Source: Accumulibacter sp. (lineage in GTDB: Bacteria > Pseudomonadota > Gammaproteobacteria > Burkholderiales > Rhodocyclaceae). From it: 7,538 bases of DNA. The notes under the pieces are model-generated. The model saw only the letters and a list, made by a program, of their open reading frames with translations, made no database searches and was not told where the DNA came from. Where the stretch lies: NCBI GenBank assembly GCA_031284185.1, contig JAITAJ010000163.1, positions 1 to 7,538 of the forward strand, in the 5' to 3' direction. The translations under genes and the position numbers were made by a program. Positions 1 through 4,551 of this stretch are shown here, piece after piece (position 1 is the stretch's first letter; each line of letters begins with the position of its first letter).

Positions 1-278
1 TCGATCGGCGCCTGCTCGACGAAGTATTCGACGACGTCCTGCTCGCACAGCCAGTCGCCGCCGCCGACGGTGTCATGGAAGTGATAGTCGAGGCTGTCGT
101 CGTCGCGCTTGACGCCCGCCGCGCCGCCTTCGGCGGCCACGGTATGGCTGCGCATCGGATAGACCTTCGAGACCAAGGCGATCTTCAGTGATGGATCGGA
201 TTCGGCAACCGCGATGGCCGCACGCAGGCCGGCCCCGCCTCCTCCCACGATGACTACGTCTGCCTTATAGATTTCCAC
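1..278 (-). CDS. frdA: Fumarate reductase / succinate dehydrogenase flavoprotein subunit, N-terminal part
   Basis: Partial gene: 92 N-terminal codons are visible and the rest runs off the left edge. The protein opens with a Rossmann FAD-binding motif (VIVGGGGAGLRAA, residues 9-21). It continues with the YPMRSHTVAAEGG block (residues 40-52), whose His45 corresponds to the histidine that binds FAD covalently in this family. The stretch YHFHDTVGGGDWLCEQDVVEYF closely resembles E. coli FrdA, which makes FrdA more likely than SdhA. The family interconverts fumarate and succinate on the inner face of the cytoplasmic membrane, with an iron-sulfur subunit and a membrane anchor; those genes would lie beyond the window. 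The start is GTG at 276-278, chosen because an AAAGGA ribosome-binding site lies 6 nt upstream and the similarity begins at residue 2. A promoter and a dyad lie upstream (separate entries). Whether it works as a fumarate reductase or a succinate dehydrogenase cannot be decided from this fragment. Confidence 0.9.
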   Translation of the reverse strand, partial: MEIYKADVVIVGGGGAGLRAAIAVAESDPSLKIALVSKVYPMRSHTVAAEGGAAGVKRDDDSLDYHFHDTVGGGDWLCEQDVVEYFVEQAPI

Positions 279-353
279 GCCCAATCCTTTCTCGCGTAAC
301 GCGAATTTTGCCGCGACCAGTGAAACCCCCTTGCCTGAACGCGCGCTGACGGC

Positions 354-378
354 ATTCTCTGTCTGAAACGGACAGAAT
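354..378. promoter_or_regulatory. Inverted repeat at the predicted frdA transcription start
   Basis: CTGTC (359-363) and GACAG (371-375) are perfect arms around a 7-nt spacer. An alternative pairing, ATTCT (354-358) with AGAAT (374-378) plus GTC/GAC, extends the dyad with a 2-nt bulge. It begins inside or just after the -10 element and covers about +1 to +15. That position suits a repressor operator or a short hairpin at the mRNA 5' end. It matches no operator I can name; in particular it is not an FNR or CRP site. Confidence 0.35.
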
Positions 379-405
379 TATGGCGTTTTTTGTTCAAGGC
401 GGCAA
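377..405 (-). promoter_or_regulatory. Predicted sigma70-type promoter of frdA
   Basis: Read on the minus strand, a -35 element TTGCCG (400-405) is followed after exactly 17 bp by a -10 element CATAAT (377-382). These match the consensus at 4 of 6 and 5 of 6 positions. The predicted transcription start is near 370, giving a 5' leader of about 90 nt before the GTG at 278. No terminator is recognisable between the HAD gene stop (533) and this promoter, so some read-through from upstream is possible. Motif-based only. Confidence 0.55.
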
Positions 406-494
406 CCTCATGTGAAACCGCGGCTCGCGCAACGGTTCCAGAACGCCGCCCCGCCCGCAAACCCGCGTCCGGCATGGGGACTGGAAACTCCGAA

Positions 495-514
495 AAATGT
501 GAATAAATGTGAAT
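495..514. repeat. Exact tandem repeat of a 10-bp unit
   Basis: The unit AAATGTGAAT occurs twice head to tail (495-504 and 505-514), in the gap between the HAD gene stop and the frdA promoter. The core ATGTGAA recurs at 410-416, just upstream of the frdA -35 element. One unit is about one helical turn, so both copies face the same side of the DNA. Function unknown; with only two units it may be chance. Confidence 0.5.
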
Positions 515-532
515 GAACGAAAGGCGTCGCGC

Positions 533-1363
533 TCAGGCCGCCAGCACGAAACGCTGGAGAACCTCGGCGATGCCGTCGCTGTCGTTCGTGCCGGTCACCC
601 AGTCGGCGCAGGCGCGCACGTCCGGGCGGCTGTTGCCCATGGCCACGCCGAACCCGGCGAGTTCCAGCATTTCCCTGTCGTTGTCCTGATCGCCGAAGGC
701 AATGACTTCGCCCGGCGGGATGTTCCACCGAGCGAGCAGCTCGGCCAGCCGCCGCCCCTTGCTGTTGCCCGCGCGCGCGACGTCGACGCCGTTGCGCGAT
801 GAGCGGACGCCATCGAAGCCGCGCGCGCCGGCGGCGCGCATGAAGGCTTCCAGGGACGCGGACTCCGCGGAGACGATCAGGAATTTCCAGAGGATTTTCG
901 CCTCGTCGATCACGCGGTCGAGCGAATCGACCCGTACCAGACACGGACGCGCCGGCTCGGGCAAGGTAGCGGCCCATTGGCGCATGACCGCCAGGTGCGG
1001 CATGTCGTCTTCGTGGGTCATCGCTTCGTCGGTGTAGATCATCACGCCGACCGGATGCGCCCGCGCGATGGTCAGCAACTCCCGCGCCTCGGAGCGCGGG
1101 AACGGATCGCCGACAAGCGCCTTGCCGGCCCGGAAATCGTACACGTACCCCCCGTTGCAACAGATCGCCGGCAGTTCGAGATCGAGTTCCCGCCAATAGG
1201 CATGGGTGGCGGTATGGTGGCGTCCGGTCACGATCATGGCCTGTACGCCCGCCTCGCGCACGCGCCGCAGGGCATCGATGGTTCGGCGGCGTATCCGCAA
1301 CGCGCCGTCGAGCAGGGTTCCGTCGAGGTCGAGGGCCACCAGCCGGTATTTCACGGATGCCAT
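533..1363 (-). CDS. Cof-type HAD-superfamily phosphatase (HAD-IIB)
   Basis: 276-aa cytoplasmic phosphatase, the usual length for Cof/YidA-like proteins. All four HAD motifs are present. Motif I is DLDGT (nucleophile Asp12, acid/base Asp14), motif II is TGR (Thr46), motif III is Lys202 in NSKG, and motif IV is GDQDND (224-229). The roughly 110 residues between motifs II and III form the type IIB cap that sets substrate choice. Family members hydrolyse small phosphorylated compounds, mostly sugar phosphates, and also FMN or PLP precursors. Specificity cannot be read from sequence. The ATG lies inside the end of glgB (13-nt overlap), with only a weak ribosome-binding site, so translational coupling to glgB is likely. 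Pairing with glgB suggests, without proof, a sugar-phosphate substrate linked to glycogen turnover. I give no gene symbol because the Cof family has many paralogues. Confidence 0.88.
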   Translation of the reverse strand: MASVKYRLVALDLDGTLLDGALRIRRRTIDALRRVREAGVQAMIVTGRHHTATHAYWRELDLELPAICCNGGYVYDFRAGKALVGDPFPRSEARELLTIARAHPVGVMIYTDEAMTHEDDMPHLAVMRQWAATLPEPARPCLVRVDSLDRVIDEAKILWKFLIVSAESASLEAFMRAAGARGFDGVRSSRNGVDVARAGNSKGRRLAELLARWNIPPGEVIAFGDQDNDREMLELAGFGVAMGNSRPDVRACADWVTGTNDSDGIAEVLQRFVLAA

Positions 1364-3540
1364 CCGGCGTGTGTCAGAACGATCGCCGCCAGCGGCGGGA
1401 GCGTCAGAACGAGCGAGTGCGACCGGCCCATCCAGCCCATTTCCTCCGCCTGGAGCCGCCTGGAGGCATTGCCCGTGTTGCTGCCGCCGTAAACCGCCGC
1501 GTCCGTGTTCAGCACTTCCCGGTAGTATCCGCCGCAGGGCACGCCGATCCGGTAACCGTATCGCGGCACGGGCGTCAGATTGAGCACCACCGCCAACTGT
1601 TCTCCCTCGTCACCCTTGCGCAGGTAGCTGATCACCGACTGTTGCGCGTCGTTGCAGTCGATCCACTCGAAGCCTTTCCAGTCGAATTCATGGCGGTAGA
1701 GCGCTGGTTCGGTCCGGTACAACTGGTTCAGATCGCGCACCAGACGCTGCATCCCCTGGTGCAGCGGATAATCCAGCACGTACCAATCGAGGATGCCGGC
1801 GCTGTCCCATTCCCGGCCCTGGCCGAATTCGCTGCCCATGAACAGGAGTTTCTTGCCCGGATGGGTGAACTGGTAGGCGTACAGCGCGCGCAGATTGGCG
1901 TGCTGCTGCCACTCGTCGCCGGGCATCCGGTAAAGCAGGGAACGCTTGCCGTGCACGACCTCGTCGTGCGAGAACGGCAGCATGAAATTCTCGGTGAAGC
2001 AGTACAACATGCTGAAAGTCAACATGCTGTGGTGATAGTGGCGGTAAATCGGCTCATGCCCCATGTAGCGCAGCGTGTCGTTCATCCAGCCCATGTTCCA
2101 CTTGATGTCGAAACCGAGGCCGCCGACGTAGGTCGGGCGGCTGACCTGCGGCCACGCGGTCGACTCCTCGGCGATCATCAGGATGCCGGGGCATTGCTGG
2201 TGCACGGCCACGTTCAGCTCGCGCAAAAAATCGATGGCCACGAGGTTTTCGCGGCCGCCATGCGCGTTGGGAATCCATTCGCCTTCCTGGCGCGAGTAGT
2301 CGAGGTAGAGCATCGAGGCAACGGCATCGACGCGCAGACCGTCGATGTGCATTTGTTCGAGCCAGAAGATGGCGCTGGAGAGCAGGAAGCTCTTTACCTC
2401 GTTGCGCCCGTAATTGAAGATCAGCGTCGACCAGTCCTTGTGCTCGCCGAGGCGCGGGTCGGCGTGCTCGAAGAGCGCCGTCCCGTCGAAACGCGCGAGG
2501 CCGTGCGCATCCTTGGGGAAATGCGCGGGCACCCAATCGAGCAGCACGCCGACGCCATTCCGGTGGCAGTGATCGACGAAATAGCGGAAATCGTCGGGAT
2601 CGCCGAAACGGCTGGTCGGGGCGAAATAGCCGGTGACCTGATAGCCCCAGGACGGATCGTAGGGGTGTTCGGTGATCGGCAGCAGTTCGACGTGAGTGAA
2701 TCCCATGTCCCGCACGTAGTCCACCAGGCGGTGCGCCGCTTCGCGGTAATCGAGGAATTCGCCTTCCGCGTCACGCTGCCAGGAACCGAGGTGCACCTCA
2801 TACACCGACATCGGCTGATGCTGCCAGTCATGCTGCCGGCGACGGTTCATCCAGTCGTCGTCACCCCAGACGTGAGCGGCGCGGCGCGGAACGACCGATC
2901 CGGTGCACGGACGCAGCTCGCATTGCTGTCCGTAAGGGTCGGCCTTGAGCAGGATTTCGCCGCTGTCGCGATTGCGGATTTCATACTTGTATATCTGGCC
3001 CGGTTCCAGGTCGGGGATGAACAATTCCCAGATGCCGCTGTCGCCGCGCACGCGCATCGGATAGCGCCGCCCGTCCCAGGCATTGAAGTCGCCGACCACG
3101 CTGACGCGCCCGGCGTTGGGCGCCCACACGGCGAACAGCACGCCGGGAACGCCGTCGACCTCGCGCTCGTGCGCGCCGAAGACGTTGCAGGCGTGGAAGT
3201 GCCGGCCCTCGGCGAACAGGTGCAGGTCGAGGTCGCCGATCTGCGGCAGAAAAGTGTAAGGATCGCGCGCGCAGTATTCCCGGCCCTGCGCGTCGCGCCA
3301 GATCAGACTGTAGTGTGGCGGCAGATCGCCGCCGTTTCCGCGCCACTCGAAATGAGCGCCGTCCGGTTCGCGCGCCATGACCCGCCCCCCTTCGACGATG
3401 CGCGCTTCCACGACGCCGGGAAGAAAGGCGCGCACGACGGTCTCGCCTCCCTCGGCATGGCGCCCGAGCACGGAAAAGGGATCGTGGTGGCGCGCTTCGG
3501 CGATCCGCCGCAAGGCGTCGGCGAAAGAGTTCTGGGACAT
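1351..3540 (-). CDS. glgB: 1,4-alpha-glucan (glycogen) branching enzyme
   Basis: 729-aa GH13 enzyme, almost exactly the length of E. coli GlgB. It cuts alpha-1,4 glucan chains and re-attaches the piece through an alpha-1,6 bond, making branches in glycogen. Domain order: N1 and CBM48 carbohydrate-binding modules (about 1-225, including VWAPNAGRVSVVGDFNAWDG at 138-157), a catalytic (beta/alpha)8 barrel (about 245-615), and a C-terminal beta domain (about 620-729). Catalytic residues are the nucleophile Asp405 in DGLRVDAV, the acid/base Glu458 in AEES, and Asp526 in SHDEVVHGK. The ATG at 3538-3540 is chosen because an AGGAAGGA ribosome-binding site lies just upstream and the protein aligns from MSQNSF. 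A further in-frame start at 3627 would add 29 Phe/Ser-rich residues and run into the tRNA terminator, so it is rejected. No glgC, glgA, glgX or glgP is in the window. No clear promoter is seen between the tRNA terminator and the gene. Confidence 0.97.
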   Translation of the reverse strand: MSQNSFADALRRIAEARHHDPFSVLGRHAEGGETVVRAFLPGVVEARIVEGGRVMAREPDGAHFEWRGNGGDLPPHYSLIWRDAQGREYCARDPYTFLPQIGDLDLHLFAEGRHFHACNVFGAHEREVDGVPGVLFAVWAPNAGRVSVVGDFNAWDGRRYPMRVRGDSGIWELFIPDLEPGQIYKYEIRNRDSGEILLKADPYGQQCELRPCTGSVVPRRAAHVWGDDDWMNRRRQHDWQHQPMSVYEVHLGSWQRDAEGEFLDYREAAHRLVDYVRDMGFTHVELLPITEHPYDPSWGYQVTGYFAPTSRFGDPDDFRYFVDHCHRNGVGVLLDWVPAHFPKDAHGLARFDGTALFEHADPRLGEHKDWSTLIFNYGRNEVKSFLLSSAIFWLEQMHIDGLRVDAVASMLYLDYSRQEGEWIPNAHGGRENLVAIDFLRELNVAVHQQCPGILMIAEESTAWPQVSRPTYVGGLGFDIKWNMGWMNDTLRYMGHEPIYRHYHHSMLTFSMLYCFTENFMLPFSHDEVVHGKRSLLYRMPGDEWQQHANLRALYAYQFTHPGKKLLFMGSEFGQGREWDSAGILDWYVLDYPLHQGMQRLVRDLNQLYRTEPALYRHEFDWKGFEWIDCNDAQQSVISYLRKGDEGEQLAVVLNLTPVPRYGYRIGVPCGGYYREVLNTDAAVYGGSNTGNASRRLQAEEMGWMGRSHSLVLTLPPLAAIVLTHAGWHP

Positions 3541-3566
3541 GTTTTTTCCTTCCTGTGATGAACGCC

Positions 3567-3601
3567 GAAACGAAGAGAAACGGAAAGAAACAAAAAGAAA
3601 C
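3567..3601. repeat. Four GAAAC units at an exact 10-bp period in the glgB leader
   Basis: On the plus strand GAAAC starts at 3567, 3577, 3587 and 3597. On the sense (minus) strand of glgB this is GTTTC four times in an almost pure pyrimidine tract, about 27-61 nt before the ATG. Short A-tracts spaced one helical turn apart are a known cause of intrinsic DNA bending. The array fills most of the 63 nt between the tRNA-Lys(CTT) terminator and glgB. Role unknown: it may be a bent element, a protein site, or a pyrimidine-rich ribosome standby site in the mRNA. Confidence 0.6.
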
Positions 3602-3603
3602 GC

Positions 3604-3632
3604 AAAAAAAGGCTTGCGGTGATGCAAGCCTT
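3604..3632 (-). terminator. Rho-independent terminator after tRNA-Lys(CTT)
   Basis: On the minus strand the arms AAGGCTTGC (3632-3624) and GCAAGCCTT (3617-3609) form a perfect 9-bp stem with a 6-nt loop, ending in a run of seven T (3610-3604). It starts 8 nt after the encoded CCA end of the tRNA, so it should define the tRNA transcript. glgB starts 63 nt further on. With no clear promoter in that gap, glgB may depend partly on read-through. Confidence 0.85.
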
Positions 3633-3640
3633 GAGGATTC

Positions 3641-3716
3641 TGGTAGGGCGTGTAGGGATCGAACCTACGACAAACGGATTAAGAGTCCGCTGCTCTACCA
3701 ACTGAGCTAACGCCCC
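3641..3716 (-). tRNA. tRNA-Lys, anticodon CTT
   Basis: 76 nt with encoded CCA. The cloverleaf folds fully: 7-bp acceptor stem, D arm GCTC/GAGC, anticodon stem GCGGA/TCCGT with loop CTCTTAA (anticodon CTT, reads AAG), a 5-nt variable region, and T arm GTAGG/CCTAC with loop TTCGATC. The discriminator base is A73, as expected for Lys. The first acceptor pair is G1-U72, a wobble, instead of the G-C of E. coli tRNA-Lys. The D and anticodon arms are nearly identical to those of tRNA-Lys(TTT) at 4402-4477, while the acceptor and T arms differ. Confidence 0.97.
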
Positions 3717-3727
3717 ACGAGGTCGGA

Positions 3728-3733
3728 ATTATA
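3728..3733 (-). promoter_or_regulatory. -10 element of the tRNA-Lys(CTT) promoter
   Basis: A perfect TATAAT on the minus strand ends 11 nt before the mature 5' end of the tRNA, so the primary transcript would carry only about 5 extra leader bases. No good -35 hexamer is found at 16-18 bp. TGGTATATA overlapping this box would fit an extended -10 (TGnTATA type). The discriminator after the box is GC-rich, as in growth-rate-controlled stable RNA promoters. Confidence 0.6.
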
Positions 3734-3743
3734 TACCAGGAAT

Positions 3744-3785
3744 CCCGGCAGACCGGGAGAGATTCGGCCCCCCGGCCGACGAATC
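3744..3785. repeat. GC-rich inverted repeats upstream of the tRNA-Lys(CTT) promoter
   Basis: There are two hairpin-forming dyads. CCCGG (3744-3748) pairs with CCGGG (3753-3757) over a 4-nt loop. GATTCGGCC (3761-3769) pairs with GGCC (3774-3777) plus GAATC (3781-3785), with a 3-nt bulge and a 4-nt loop. A near-direct repeat, GGGAGAGATTC (3755-3765) and GGGGAGATTC (3786-3795), flanks the second dyad. The patch resembles a REP-like extragenic element, but no T run follows, so it is not an intrinsic terminator. Confidence 0.4.
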
Positions 3786-3803
3786 GGGGAGATTCTACAG
3801 ATA

Positions 3804-3858
3804 ATATCCGGGGATGTCCATGAACAGTCCGGGCATCCCCTGGGATATCCCGGGGATG
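3804..3858. repeat. Alternating hairpin arms built on GGGGATG / CATCCCC
   Basis: GGGGATG occurs at 3810-3816 and 3852-3858, with its complement CATCCCC between them at 3834-3840. The middle arm can pair with either neighbour but not both. The right-hand pairing is the stronger: 3834-3858 is a 25-bp near-palindrome with 12-bp arms and one bulged T, centred on the perfect palindrome GGGATATCCC (3842-3851). The outer copies belong to a longer imperfect direct repeat, ATATCCGGGGATG (3804-3816) and ATATCCCGGGGATG (3845-3858). It lies 73 bp before the decayed brnT start and about 70-130 bp upstream of the tRNA-Lys(CTT) -10 box. Confidence 0.55.
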
Positions 3859-3930
3859 ACGCTTCGAGCCAATGTAACTCAGGGACCCGGCGGTCGATGA
3901 TGGCTGTTTTTTGTTGATGCGATGATTTCG

Positions 3931-4276
3931 ATGGACATCGAATGCCGATCCCGCCAGGAACGCGCAGAATATCGGGAAACATGGGGTGTCTCTCGTTCTG
4001 GCGGAAGAGTTTGAACGGGAAAGCGCCGTTTGGCGCAGGGATGACCGCGAGGCTCGCGGCGAGCGGCGCTTCGAGGCCATCGGTTTCATCCGCGATCGGA
4101 TTCACGCACTTGTTTTCTGCCTGCGCGACGGAAAGATCAGGGCAATCAGTCCGCGCAAGGCGCTTCCGAGAGAGGCCAGACGCCATGCAAACCATCACGA
4201 CGAAATCCGGGCGCGGCGTCGCCGCCGATTCGGATGCCCGCGAATGATCGACCGGCGCAGGACTCCAGGGGAATGA
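3931..4276 (+). pseudogene. BrnT-family toxin gene with an N-terminal frameshift
   Basis: From 3947 one frame reads DPARNAQNIGKHGVSL, then DDREARGERRFEAIGF, then GKIRAISPRKALPREARR. This is the conserved pattern of BrnT (RelE-like ribonuclease) toxins: N-terminal DPxK..N..KHGVS, central GE.R...IG, C-terminal IR.IS.RKA..RE..R. That frame has a stop at 3923 and no usable start before a GTG at 3986 inside the domain. The natural start, ATG at 3931 (M-D-I-E), lies in the next frame. Removing one base in TGCCGAT (3943-3949) would join them as M-D-I-E-x-D-P-A. The frame also runs about 25 residues past the usual BrnT end, with an Arg-rich tail, so the 3' end may be altered too. BrnT is normally the first gene of a brnT-brnA toxin-antitoxin pair. 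It is the only plus-strand gene here. I infer a dead toxin locus; a sequencing error at the N terminus is the main alternative. Confidence 0.7.
4185..4247 (+). pseudogene. Possible remnant of a BrnA-type antitoxin gene
   Basis: An ATG at 4185-4187 with a GAGAGG element upstream opens a 20-codon frame (MQTITTKSGRGVAADSDARE) that ends at TGA. It overlaps the 3' part of the BrnT frame in a different phase, where a brnA start is normally found. The TTKSGR opening resembles some BrnA-type antitoxins, which run to about 70-100 residues, so this would be a truncated stump. The following 70 bases in all three frames give nothing recognisable. The similarity is short and may be chance. Confidence 0.25.
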
Positions 4277-4356
4277 ACAAGCTGCGGAACCGCCGCCATC
4301 CAGCCGCCCGACAGCCCGTTTTTTTTGACGCGATTACGCACAAACATTGCGCAAAT

Positions 4357-4390
4357 AAAAAAGGCTTGCGTGGCGGATTCCTCACAAGCC
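4357..4390 (-). terminator. Rho-independent terminator after tRNA-Lys(TTT)
   Basis: On the minus strand GGCTTGTG (4390-4383) pairs with CGCAAGCC (4370-4363). The 8-bp stem has one G-T wobble and a 12-nt loop, and is followed by six T (4362-4357). It begins 11 nt after the CCA end. The 3' arm and T run share the 14-base string CGCAAGCCTTTTTT with the terminator of tRNA-Lys(CTT), which points to common descent of the two cassettes. Confidence 0.8.
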
Positions 4391-4401
4391 CTTGATTTTA
4401 C

Positions 4402-4477
4402 TGGTAGGTCGGGGGAGATTCGAACTCCCGACCAACGGATTAAAAGTCCGCTGCTCTACCAACTGAGCTACCGACCC
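4402..4477 (-). tRNA. tRNA-Lys, anticodon TTT
   Basis: 76 nt with encoded CCA. Acceptor stem GGGTCGG/CCGACCT, D arm GCTC/GAGC, anticodon stem GCGGA/TCCGT with loop CTTTTAA (anticodon TTT, reads AAA and AAG), T arm GGGAG/CTCCC with loop TTCGAAT, discriminator A73. As in the CTT gene, the first acceptor pair is G1-U72. A Lys tRNA downstream of queC is a recurring arrangement in proteobacteria, so this is probably the ancestral copy and the CTT gene the derived or relocated one. Confidence 0.97.
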
Positions 4478-4497
4478 GAAAAAAACAAGAACGGCGG

Positions 4498-4526
4498 ATT
4501 ATAGTGACCGGCCCGGCACCTGTCAA
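4498..4526 (-). promoter_or_regulatory. Full-consensus sigma70 promoter of tRNA-Lys(TTT)
   Basis: On the minus strand a perfect -35 TTGACA (4521-4526), a 17-bp spacer and a perfect -10 TATAAT (4498-4503). The predicted start is near 4491, about 14 nt before the mature tRNA 5' end. The promoter begins 26 nt after the queC stop codon, and no terminator separates them, so the tRNA may also be made by read-through from the que operon. An exact match at both hexamers with ideal spacing is rare and fits a strong stable-RNA promoter. Confidence 0.9.
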
Positions 4527-4551
4527 TGCAAGGCTTTGTTTTTGTGAGACA

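Larger units (their letters stand above)
3717..4401. other. Spacer of about 685 bp between the two tRNA-Lys genes, no intact gene
   Basis: From low to high coordinates it holds the tRNA-Lys(CTT) promoter, the inverted-repeat patch (3744-3858), about 70 bp without clear signals, the frameshifted BrnT gene on the plus strand, the possible antitoxin stump, an eight-T run (4319-4326) without a matching stem, and the terminator of tRNA-Lys(TTT). Short inverted arms TTCGAT/ATCGAA (3927-3932 and 3937-3942) lie across the brnT start codon. Minus-strand frames in this stretch overlap the tRNA and show no recognisable protein. Confidence 0.7.

Noticed and set aside
495..514. CRP-type site (TGTGA..TCACA)
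   Set aside because: The two TGTGA elements are direct and not inverted, with no TCACA partner at the required spacing.
408..1196. 262-codon minus-strand frame overlapping the HAD gene
   Set aside because: It is an Arg-rich out-of-frame reading of the HAD phosphatase, which has all four catalytic motifs in its own frame.
1357..3558. 733-codon open frame on the plus strand antisense to glgB
   Set aside because: It mirrors glgB codon by codon in a GC-rich gene that avoids codons whose complement is a stop. It shows no protein motif, and glgB has all catalytic residues.
3541..3627. 29-residue N-terminal extension of glgB
   Set aside because: It would start inside the tRNA terminator and is made of the phased GTTTC repeat. 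A strong ribosome-binding site precedes the ATG at 3540, where similarity to GlgB begins.
3707..4198. 163-codon minus-strand frame between the tRNAs
   Set aside because: It runs into the tRNA-Lys(CTT) gene, has no recognisable domain, and lies opposite the better supported BrnT frame.
4319..4326. Eight-T run as a plus-strand terminator for the BrnT locus
   Set aside because: The GC-rich bases before it contain no inverted repeat able to form a stem.
3641..4477. Integration site pair (attL/attR) formed by the two tRNA-Lys genes
   Set aside because: Their 3' halves (T arm and acceptor) differ, so they are not a direct repeat of a tRNA 3' end, and no integrase is present between them.
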